The notes beneath the pieces are model-generated. The model saw nothing but the letters and a program-made list of their open reading frames with translations, ran no database searches and was not told where the DNA came from. The position numbers and the translations under genes are program-made. Below are positions 56,632-64,000 of a stretch of 64,000 bases of DNA, one piece after another; the stretch's first letter is position 1, and each line of letters starts with the position of its first letter. This stretch comes from Trinickia soli (lineage in GTDB: Bacteria > Pseudomonadota > Gammaproteobacteria > Burkholderiales > Burkholderiaceae): contig NZ_PNYB01000006.1 in NCBI RefSeq assembly GCF_002879855.1, positions 186,001 through 250,000 of the forward strand. The letters run 5' to 3'.

Positions 56632-57927
56632 GTGGATCAAATTCCCTTGTGGGCGCAAATCGGCGCCGTCTTCGTCCTCCTTCTCTGCTCCGGCTTTTTC
56701 TCGATCTCGGAGACGTCGATGATGGCGCTCAACCGCCATCGGCTGAAGTACCTTGCGGGCAAGGGCGCATTCGGCGCGCGCACGACGCAGGGCCTCCTGG
56801 CGCGACCCGATCAACTGCTTGGCGTTGTCCTGATCGGCAACAACCTGCTGAACACAATCATTCCGGTACTGACGACATCGATTGCACTGCGTACGTTCGG
56901 GCGCGATAACCTCGTCCTGTCGGTCGCGACGGGCATCGTGGCGTTCCTCATCATCGTCTTCGCGGAAATCACGCCGAAGATCGTCGGCGCAACGTATCCG
57001 GAGAAGATCGCTCTGCCCGCCAGCGTTCTCATCGCACCGCTGATGCGCCTTCTCAAACCCGTCGTCTGGTTCGTCAATCTGTTCTCGAACACGATCCTGC
57101 TTGCGCTGCGCATCAACACCAAAGGCGGCCGCGACCAGCGGCTCAGCACCGAAGAGCTGCGCGCGATCGTGCTGGAATCGGGCAGCTTCATGCCCACCAA
57201 GCACCGCAGCATCCTCTTGAACCTGTTCGATCTGGAAAACATCTCCGTCGATGACGTCATGATTCCGCGCCGCCGGATCGAGTCGCTCGACTTCGACGCG
57301 CCGTTCGAGGACATCCTGCATCAGCTCGAAACGTGCTACCACAACAAGCTGATCGTCTATCAAGGGGACATCGATCGCGTGCTCGGCGTCCTGCACGTGC
57401 GCAAGACGCTGGCCGCCCTCCATAAGCAGGAACTGACGCGAGAAACGCTGCAAGCGCTGCTGACCGATCCGTATTTCGTGCCGTCGGGCACGCCCGTGTT
57501 CCAGCAACTTCAATACTTTCAGGAAACGCGGCAACGGACGGCGCTCGTCGTCAACGAGTACGGCGAACTGGAAGGGCTCGTCACGCCCGAAGACATTCTC
57601 GAAGAGCTGATCGGCGAGTTCACGACGTCGATTCCGCGCAGCGCGGGTTCGCGTACGGGCTGGACCGAGGGCGGCGAATGCATCGTCGCCGGCAGCATGC
57701 CGCTGCGCGAACTGAATCGCTGGCTGCAACTCACGCTGCCGACCGACGGCCCCAAAACGCTGAACGGCCTCATCCTCGAAACCCTCGCGGAAATCCCCGA
57801 AGGAGACGTCTGCCTGCAGATCGGCGACGTGCAACTCGAAGTGCTGCAAAGCGACGACCAAGCCGTGCGGACGGTCAAGCTCTTCAAACCGCGCCCGCGC
57901 GCGACCGCCAAAGCTCCGCAGGCATAG
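56632..57927 (+). CDS. CNNM/HlyC-CorC transporter (YfjD-like)
   Basis: Inner-membrane protein linked to magnesium/cobalt transport or efflux. 431 residues: an N-terminal DUF21/CNNM transmembrane domain (about 1-190, SGFFSISETSMMALNRHRLKYL, FAEITPKIVGATYPE), a CBS pair (about 205-330, VDDVMIPRRRIESLDF; NEYGELEGLVTPEDILEELIGE) and a C-terminal CorC_HlyC domain. Start GTG 56632 gives MDQIPLWAQIG; a TATATT-like -10 lies just upstream. The old hemolysin label is misleading. Exact ion unknown. Confidence 0.92.
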   Translation: MDQIPLWAQIGAVFVLLLCSGFFSISETSMMALNRHRLKYLAGKGAFGARTTQGLLARPDQLLGVVLIGNNLLNTIIPVLTTSIALRTFGRDNLVLSVATGIVAFLIIVFAEITPKIVGATYPEKIALPASVLIAPLMRLLKPVVWFVNLFSNTILLALRINTKGGRDQRLSTEELRAIVLESGSFMPTKHRSILLNLFDLENISVDDVMIPRRRIESLDFDAPFEDILHQLETCYHNKLIVYQGDIDRVLGVLHVRKTLAALHKQELTRETLQALLTDPYFVPSGTPVFQQLQYFQETRQRTALVVNEYGELEGLVTPEDILEELIGEFTTSIPRSAGSRTGWTEGGECIVAGSMPLRELNRWLQLTLPTDGPKTLNGLILETLAEIPEGDVCLQIGDVQLEVLQSDDQAVRTVKLFKPRPRATAKAPQA

Positions 57928-58030
57928 CGCGCCAAGGTCGGCTTCGTTGGCCGACCGGCCAAATGGCGCGCCGTCCGCGCCCGAGCGATGATCGCCGTAT
58001 CGCTTTTCGACGGCGCCATGCCGGTTGTCG

Positions 58031-59248
58031 ATGTCTACCTCTCCGTCGTTTTCACCACTCGTCGCTACGCAGTTGCCCGACGAGGGCCCCGCTGCCCGGC
58101 TGTTCGCGCAAACGCTCGACCAAGCGGCCCGACGCGCAGCCTCGGATATTCACGTCGAGCCCAGCGAGCACAGCTGGCGCATTCGGCTGCGAGTGGACGG
58201 CACACTGCATGAGCTGCCAAGTCCTCCCGCGCACCTGCGCGATGCATTCGTCACCCGGGTGAAGGTGCTCGCACGTCTGGATATTGCGGAACGACGCGTG
58301 CCGCAAGACGGCCGCCTGCGGCTTGCCGTGGCGCCCGGCAAGGTCGAGGACTATCGGGTCAGCGCGCTGCCGACCGTGCATGGCGAAAAGCTTGTGCTGC
58401 GTCGTCTCGAAGCGCTACCAGCCGACTTGTCGCTCGCGTCCCTGGGCTTCGATGCAGCGCAAACGCCGCTCGTCGAAGCGGCCGTACAGGCGCCGCATGG
58501 ACTCATCCTCGTGACGGGGCCCACCGGCAGCGGCAAGACGCTTTCGCTCTACGCGTTCCTGCAAATGCTCAATCAAGGCTCTCGCAACATCTGCACCGTC
58601 GAAGACCCGGCGGAAATCGAGCTTGCAGGCGTCAATCAGGTCAGCGTGCGCGAGAAGGCGGGACTGACGTTCGCAACCGCATTGCGCGCGCTGCTTCGCC
58701 AAGATCCCGATGTCATCATGATCGGCGAGATTCGCGACGCCGAAACGGCCGACGTCGCGCTGAAGGCGGCGCAAACCGGGCACCTCGTGTTGTCGACGCT
58801 GCACACGAACGACGCGCCTGGCGCAATTGCACGCCTGATCCACATCGGCGTGGCACCGTACAACCTCGCAGCGGCATTGCGTCTGATCACGGCGCAGCGG
58901 CTTCTTCGTCGGCTGTGCGCGCATTGTCGAACGCCGGCAGAACGCCCCTGCTTGGCGTCGATCGTGCCTACACCCACGGGCCAGCCCTCTGCCGCCTGGA
59001 CACCGTACGCGGCTCGGGGGTGTCCGGCTTGTCACGGCGTCGGGTACCGGGGGCGCATCGGCATTCACGAAGTCATGCCCGCATCCCGGAGCCTCTGCGA
59101 GCTGATCGGCGCTGGCGCAAGCATGCAGGCCATCAGGCGCCAGGCGCGAGCCGAGGGCGCCGCATCGCTGCGCGAAGCCGCGCTCGCGCGTGTACGCGAG
59201 GGCCTGACCAGCGTGGCAGAAGCCCTCGCCGCGACGGACGACGCATGA
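58031..59248 (+). CDS. pilB: Type IV pilus/type II secretion assembly ATPase, short form
   Basis: Hexameric ATPase that powers pilin assembly. 405 residues: N2 domain from about residue 25 (RRAASDIHVEPSEHSWRIRLRVDG), Walker A LILVTGPTGSGKTLSLYAFL, Asp box CTVEDPAEIELAG, Walker B DPDVIMIGEIRDAETA, His box TLHTNDA and a zinc tetracysteine (LCAHCRT... GCPACHGVGYRGR). The N-terminal N1/MshEN domain of ordinary ~570-residue PilB is absent, so interaction with PilM or GspL-type partners may differ. Overlaps pilC by 4 bp. Confidence 0.9.
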   Translation: MSTSPSFSPLVATQLPDEGPAARLFAQTLDQAARRAASDIHVEPSEHSWRIRLRVDGTLHELPSPPAHLRDAFVTRVKVLARLDIAERRVPQDGRLRLAVAPGKVEDYRVSALPTVHGEKLVLRRLEALPADLSLASLGFDAAQTPLVEAAVQAPHGLILVTGPTGSGKTLSLYAFLQMLNQGSRNICTVEDPAEIELAGVNQVSVREKAGLTFATALRALLRQDPDVIMIGEIRDAETADVALKAAQTGHLVLSTLHTNDAPGAIARLIHIGVAPYNLAAALRLITAQRLLRRLCAHCRTPAERPCLASIVPTPTGQPSAAWTPYAARGCPACHGVGYRGRIGIHEVMPASRSLCELIGAGASMQAIRRQARAEGAASLREAALARVREGLTSVAEALAATDDA

Positions 59249-60516
59249 ATGCCATCGCACCGGCATCGGAAGGGCGCGCGCCAGCGTCCGTCCAATCGGG
59301 CGACTGCCCCGCCGCTTCGGCGCTCGATGATCGTCGCTTTCACTGGCGCGGCGTCACAGGCGAGGGCAGGCATCGAAGCGGCCGGCTCACCGCCCCCGAC
59401 GCGGCAACGGCAAGCGCGCTGCTGCGCGCAGATGGCATCGTCGCGGCGGAACTCGACGAACGCGGGTTGGCCAAGCCCGCGCGCACAACGGCGCGCGAAG
59501 TGACAGCGTTCACACGGCAACTCGCCACCTTGCTGAGCGCGGGGCTCGCACTCGTGCAGGCGCTCGAACTGCTTGCGCGGTCTTCGTCGAACAGCGCCGT
59601 GCCGCGCGTCGCACTAGGCCTCGCTCGCCGCATCTCGGCCGGTCAACATTTCTCCGAGGCACTCTCGGCTTATCCGATGCAGTTCGACCGGCTCTACTGC
59701 GAGCTCGCAGCTATCGGCGAAGCCACGAGTACGCTGGCGAGCGCGCTCGCGCGGCTCGCCGATCAGCGCGAACGCGCCGCCGCCCAGCGCGCCAAGCTTC
59801 GCGCCGCGCTCGCCTACCCGTGCGCGGTGCTGTTGCTCGCCCTGGGCGTCACGGCGGCGCTGCTCGGGTTCGTCGTGCCTACGTTCGAGCAGGTGTTCGA
59901 GGGGTTCGGCGCAGCACTGCCTGCTCCCACTCGTGCGGTCATGGCGCTCTCCGACTTTATGCTGCGCTGGGGCCTGTTGCTGTTCGCCGTATCGGCTGCC
60001 AGCGCGCTCGTCGTCGCACGTCTCGTCCGCCACTGGCCACGTGCGCGCGCCGTACGCGATCGTCTGATGCTCGCAGTGCCCGTGGTCGGGCCGCTGGCGC
60101 GCGCTATCGCCGCGGCCCGCTGGTCGCGCGCATTGGGCACGCTGCTCGCGGCCGGTACGCCGCTCGCCGATGCCCTCGGCGCACTCGCGCACGTCGCCGG
60201 CAATACTGTCTTCGACGCGGCGAACGCGCAGATCGAGGCTCGGCTGCGGCGCGGCGAAGGACTCGCCTGCGCCATGCGGGCGGTCGGCTGCTTTCCCGCG
60301 GCGCTCGTCGAGCCGTTGGCAATCGCGGAGGAATCGAGCGCACTCGATGCCATGCTGCCCGATTGCGCGGCGCTCGCTGAGCGCGCGGTCGACGAGAAAC
60401 TCGCACTCGCGTCAGCGTGTGCCGAGCCGATCGTCGTGCTCGTGCTCGGGCTCGCAATCGGCTCTCTCGTCGTCGCGCTTTATCTGCCAGTCATCGAACT
60501 GGGCAACGTGGTGTAG
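59245..60516 (+). CDS. pilC: Type IV pilus inner-membrane platform protein (GspF/PilC family)
   Basis: Platform protein coupling the assembly ATPase to pilin insertion. 423 residues with two repeated GspF domains (about 90-215 and 295-415) carrying FTRQLATLLSAGLALVQALELL and WSRALGTLLAAGTPLADALGAL, and three transmembrane helices (LLLALGVTAALLGFVVPTF, LLFAVSAASALVVARLV, LVLGLAIGSLVVALYLPVIE). Start ATG 59245 overlaps the pilB stop (ATGA). Full length for the family. Confidence 0.93.
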   Translation: MNAIAPASEGRAPASVQSGDCPAASALDDRRFHWRGVTGEGRHRSGRLTAPDAATASALLRADGIVAAELDERGLAKPARTTAREVTAFTRQLATLLSAGLALVQALELLARSSSNSAVPRVALGLARRISAGQHFSEALSAYPMQFDRLYCELAAIGEATSTLASALARLADQRERAAAQRAKLRAALAYPCAVLLLALGVTAALLGFVVPTFEQVFEGFGAALPAPTRAVMALSDFMLRWGLLLFAVSAASALVVARLVRHWPRARAVRDRLMLAVPVVGPLARAIAAARWSRALGTLLAAGTPLADALGALAHVAGNTVFDAANAQIEARLRRGEGLACAMRAVGCFPAALVEPLAIAEESSALDAMLPDCAALAERAVDEKLALASACAEPIVVLVLGLAIGSLVVALYLPVIELGNVV

Positions 60517-60541
60517 CATGCCCCCCATTCGCCATTCGGCC

Positions 60542-61468
60542 ATGATCACGACTCCATCCGTGTACGCTCCACTTATCAGCGATCCATTCTCGCGACTGTC
60601 CCTGGGCATCGGCGCCACGTTCGGCGGACTGCCGCACGCCTGGCAATTCGCCTTCGCGATCGTGTTCGGGCTGGTGATCGGCAGCTTCGTCAACGTCGTA
60701 GCGCATCGGCTGCCGATCATGCTCGAGCGCGCCTGGCGTCTCGAGATCGGCGAAGCCACTGGCGAGCCGGCGCCCGCGGACGAACTGCCGGCCCGCTACA
60801 ACCTCTGCGTGCCGGGCAGCGCTTGTCCGCACTGCGGCCATACGCTGCGCGTCCATGAAAACATCCCCGTGCTCAGCTACCTACTGCTGCGCGGCCGATG
60901 CTCGGCGTGCGGGGCGCGCATCAGCGCTCTCTATCCGCTGGTCGAACTCGCGAGCGCCGCATTGGCGGCAGGGACGCTCGCGGCCTTCGGCCCGACCGGT
61001 ACAAGCCTGGCCGCCTTCGGCCTTACCGCGACTTTGCTGGCGATGAGCGCAATCGATGCTCAGACCCGGCTGTTGCCCGATTCGCTCACGCTCCCGCTCT
61101 TGTGGGCAGGGCTCATCGTCAATTTCGACGATACCTTTGCAACGCTGCACGCGGCCGTCGCCGGTGCGATCGCCGGATACGTGTTTCTGTGGTCCATCTA
61201 CTGGCTGTTCCGGTTCGCACGCGGGGTCGAGGGGATGGGCTACGGCGACTTCAAGCTGCTTGCGGCACTCGGCGCGTGGCTTGGATGGGCTGCGCTGCCG
61301 CAAATCGTGCTCATCGCCGCCGTGACGGGCGCGCTCGCCGGCCTTATCGCGATGTGGTCAGGTCGTCTCCGGTTCGACGAGCCGCTGCCGTTCGGTCCCT
61401 TTCTCGCGCTCGGCGGAGCAGTGACGCTGTTTAGCGGCGCCTCGGGCTTTCATCTGCTGGGAGGCTGA
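60542..61468 (+). CDS. pilD: Prepilin peptidase/N-methyltransferase
   Basis: Membrane aspartic protease that cleaves and N-methylates type IV prepilins. About 308 residues with [17 protein letters not shown], zinc-binding CPHCGHTL and CSACGARIS, and the two catalytic Asp motifs [12 protein letters not shown] and [19 protein letters not shown], among about eight transmembrane helices. Start may be ATG 60542 or in-frame ATG 60518; neither has a strong Shine-Dalgarno. No prepilin gene is in the window. Confidence 0.94.
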   Translation: MITTPSVYAPLISDPFSRLSLGIGATFGGLPHAWQFAFAIVFGLVIGSFVNVVAHRLPIMLERAWRLEIGEATGEPAPADELPARYNLCVPGSACPHCGHTLRVHENIPVLSYLLLRGRCSACGARISALYPLVELASAALAAGTLAAFGPTGTSLAAFGLTATLLAMSAIDAQTRLLPDSLTLPLLWAGLIVNFDDTFATLHAAVAGAIAGYVFLWSIYWLFRFARGVEGMGYGDFKLLAALGAWLGWAALPQIVLIAAVTGALAGLIAMWSGRLRFDEPLPFGPFLALGGAVTLFSGASGFHLLGG

Positions 61469-61472
61469 CGAC

Positions 61473-62084
61473 ATGTTCGCCGTGGGGCTCACAGGAGGGA
61501 TCGGCAGCGGCAAGACGACCGTTGCCGATCTGTTCGCCACGCACGGCGTCGCGATCGTCGACACCGACGTCATCGCGCATCGCATCACGGCGCCTGGGGG
61601 CGCCGCCATGCCGCTGATCGCGCAGGCGTTCGGCCCTCAATTCGTCGCACCGGACGGCTCGCTCGATCGTGCCAGGATGCGGGCGCTCGTGTTTTCCGAC
61701 GATGCGGCCAGAGCGCGACTCGAGGCGATCACGCATCCGCTCATTCGCGCAGAGACCGAACGCGAGCGCGAGGCGTCGGCCGGCCCATACGTGGTGATCG
61801 TCGTGCCGCTGCTCGTCGAATCGGGCACGTGGAAGTCGCGCGTCGAACGCGTACTTGTGGTCGATTGCAGCGTCGAGACGCAGATCGCCCGCGTCATGCG
61901 GCGAAACGCGTTCTCGCGCGAGCAGGTGCTGGCGATCATCGCGCGGCAAGCCACTCGCGATGAGCGGCTCGCCGCAGCGGACGATGTCATCGTCAACGAC
62001 AACGCGCCGCTCGAACAATTGACGCAGCAGGTACAACGCTTGCACCAACGCTATCTGGCGCTTGCAGGGGCGGGCCGCGCATGA
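61473..62084 (+). CDS. coaE: Dephospho-CoA kinase
   Basis: Last step of coenzyme A synthesis. 203 residues with P-loop [33 protein letters not shown] (substrate-binding), [15 protein letters not shown] and a lid region with [25 protein letters not shown]. Starts four bases after pilD; the pilD-coaE-zapD-yacG order is typical in proteobacteria. Confidence 0.96.
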   Translation: MFAVGLTGGIGSGKTTVADLFATHGVAIVDTDVIAHRITAPGGAAMPLIAQAFGPQFVAPDGSLDRARMRALVFSDDAARARLEAITHPLIRAETEREREASAGPYVVIVVPLLVESGTWKSRVERVLVVDCSVETQIARVMRRNAFSREQVLAIIARQATRDERLAAADDVIVNDNAPLEQLTQQVQRLHQRYLALAGAGRA

Positions 62085-62206
62085 ATGGTCACCTGCGCAA
62101 CGCGCACCGAAACCCTCGATGTGGAATTGTCGGCCGGAATAAGCCTGCCCGTTCCCCAAAATCGTCGTTTCGTACGAAAAGCAGTAAAAAGTGCCCGATT
62201 CCGCGA

Positions 62207-63033
<827 letters not shown>

Positions 63034-63036
63034 ACA

Positions 63037-63228
63037 ATGGTTACCGTCGTCAAATGCCCGACCTGCGGCAAAGATGTCCGTTGGACACCCGAAAATCGCT
63101 TTCGGCCGTTTTGCTCCGAACGTTGCAAGCAGGTCGATCTGGGCGCGTGGGCGAGTGAGAAATACCGGATCGGCGGCGCCGACGAAGAGCCGCCGTCGGA
63201 TGACGACAAGCACGGCGATCTGAATTGA
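63037..63228 (+). CDS. yacG: DNA gyrase inhibitor YacG
   Basis: Small zinc protein that binds GyrB. 63 residues with four Cys ligands ([10 protein letters not shown] and [21 protein letters not shown]) and an acidic tail ([12 protein letters not shown]). Length and pattern match YacG. Cotranscribed with zapD. Confidence 0.96.
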   Translation: MVTVVKCPTCGKDVRWTPENRFRPFCSERCKQVDLGAWASEKYRIGGADEEPPSDDDKHGDLN

Positions 63229-63277
63229 TCTGATCCTGCGGGCGTCGAATGCAAGGCCGGGCGGTGCCGAGCCGGCC

Positions 63278-63715
63278 TCAATCCGCCGCGAGCAGGTCCA
63301 GCACCGGGATGGCAGCGGGCAACAACGGCGCAACCCGCACCGGCAGGTGCTCCCAGCTGAACGCCTGGCCCTCTTTGCCATGGGGCTCGCCGGTCCACGC
63401 CGTCACCTTGCAGAAGTACAGCCGTACGTACGCGTGCGGATAATCATGCTCGAGCGTGTGCCAGCGGTGGCAGGCGGTGATGACGACGCCAAGTTCCTCA
63501 TGCAACTCTCGGGCAAGCGCGGCTTCGACTGTCTCGCCGGGCTCGAGTTTGCCGCCAGGAAACTCCCAGTAACCTTCGTACGGTTTACCGGCAGGCCGCT
63601 GTGCGAGCAGGTAGCGTCCATCGGACTGCACCATGACGCCGACGGCGACCTCTGTCACGGGTCGGCCCGTCGGTGAGCGATCGACCGCTTGCACGTCGTT
63701 TTGAGCCGCCGTCAT
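63278..63715 (-). CDS. mutT: MutT-type Nudix hydrolase
   Basis: Probably sanitises 8-oxo-dGTP. 145 residues with [34 protein letters not shown] and the complete Nudix box [24 protein letters not shown]. An N-terminal ~18-residue leader precedes the domain. Converges with yacG; its ATG (63715) overlaps the stop of the DUF815 gene. Confidence 0.92.
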   Translation of the reverse strand: MTAAQNDVQAVDRSPTGRPVTEVAVGVMVQSDGRYLLAQRPAGKPYEGYWEFPGGKLEPGETVEAALARELHEELGVVITACHRWHTLEHDYPHAYVRLYFCKVTAWTGEPHGKEGQAFSWEHLPVRVAPLLPAAIPVLDLLAAD

Positions 63716-64000
63716 GCTTGCGCCCTACGGCCAGACCAGTCGCGGGCGAATTGCCATGCCACGCGACCCGAACGCGACCCGCGTTCGAGCGCCCAGACGA
63801 GCGCATCGCCGCGAGCGCTGGCGATATTGTCGTCGCTGCAGCCGAAATGCCGGAGCCAGTGGCCGACGATCGTCAGGTAGTCGTCTTGCTTGAACGGGTA
63901 GAAGCTCACCCAGAGCCCGAACCGCTCCGAGAGCGAAATCTTTTCTTCGACGACTTCGCCCGGATGGATTTCACCGTCCGACGTGTGCTTGTACGTCTCG
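63712..64000 (-). CDS. DUF815 AAA-type ATPase, 5' part outside window
   Basis: C-terminal ~96 residues of an ATP-binding protein of the DUF815 family. The visible part reads [23 protein letters not shown]... [18 protein letters not shown], the conserved C-terminal region; the Walker motifs lie beyond base 64000. The mutT-DUF815 pairing is common in betaproteobacteria. Function unknown. Confidence 0.88.
   Translation of the reverse strand, partial: ETYKHTSDGEIHPGEVVEEKISLSERFGLWVSFYPFKQDDYLTIVGHWLRHFGCSDDNIASARGDALVWALERGSRSGRVAWQFARDWSGRRAQA

Overview
The window looks like ordinary chromosome from a high-GC betaproteobacterium of the family Burkholderiaceae (Burkholderia, Paraburkholderia, Caballeronia or Trinickia type). 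The evidence is the gene order (accB-accC-prmA, rplU-rpmA-obgE-proB, pilB-pilC-pilD-coaE-zapD-yacG), a lysine/alanine-repeat histone H1-like protein, a ZapD/YacG/DUF815 block and uniform GC-rich codon use. I see no insertion sequence, prophage, CRISPR array, rRNA operon or tract of foreign composition.

Layout. 1-10.9 kb: transketolase (3' end outside the window), spermidine synthase, RsmE, a secreted guanyl-specific RNase with its barstar-type inhibitor, MaeB malic enzyme, ThiL, PgpA, PncC and PyrF. 10.9-21.3 kb: one leftward sugar-catabolic cluster. An IclR regulator is followed by DgoK, DgoA, an SDR dehydrogenase, the AraF/AraG/AraH ABC transporter, a XylB-like SDR, an SMP-30 lactonase and an aldose epimerase. 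Together they could import an aldose, oxidise it to the aldonate, then phosphorylate and cleave the 2-keto-3-deoxy acid, but the aldonate dehydratase between these halves is not in the window. 21.5-28.3 kb: cupin, MtgA, AroE, an RNB-domain ribonuclease, a YqiA-like esterase and Mpl. 28.4-33.4 kb: a nucleotidyltransferase-like protein, a TlpA-type thioredoxin, AroQ, AccB, AccC and PrmA. 33.4-37.2 kb: a zinc-ribbon/DUF3426 membrane protein with a tandem peptide repeat, Tpx, a PfkB nucleoside kinase and a glycine-zipper lipoprotein. 37.3-43.4 kb: the histone H1-like protein and class Ia ribonucleotide reductase NrdA/NrdB. 43.5-50.9 kb: AmpD, a PP0621-like protein, a cytochrome c assembly protein, Ffh, Hpt, ProS, RppH and a CNP1-like lipoprotein. 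51-54 kb: ProB, Obg, L27 and L21. 54.4-64 kb: IspB, tRNA-Pro(CGG), a methyltransferase, a CNNM/CorC transporter, PilB/PilC/PilD, CoaE, ZapD, YacG, MutT and the 3' part of a DUF815 ATPase.

The most unusual signals are mostly non-coding. They are two NrdR-type boxes spaced 31 bp over the nrdA promoter; a 408-bp nrdA-nrdB gap full of inverted repeats with a possible 8-codon leader peptide; a possible H-type pseudoknot just before araF; and a rightward unit at 5177-5331 (strong Shine-Dalgarno, 21-codon ORF, perfect intrinsic terminator) that belongs to no annotated gene. Among proteins, the RNase/barstar pair, the nucleotidyltransferase-like protein that lacks a canonical second acid, and two tandem-repeat proteins stand out. 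I found no clearly novel multi-gene system. Family assignments rest on motifs read by eye; no database search was run.
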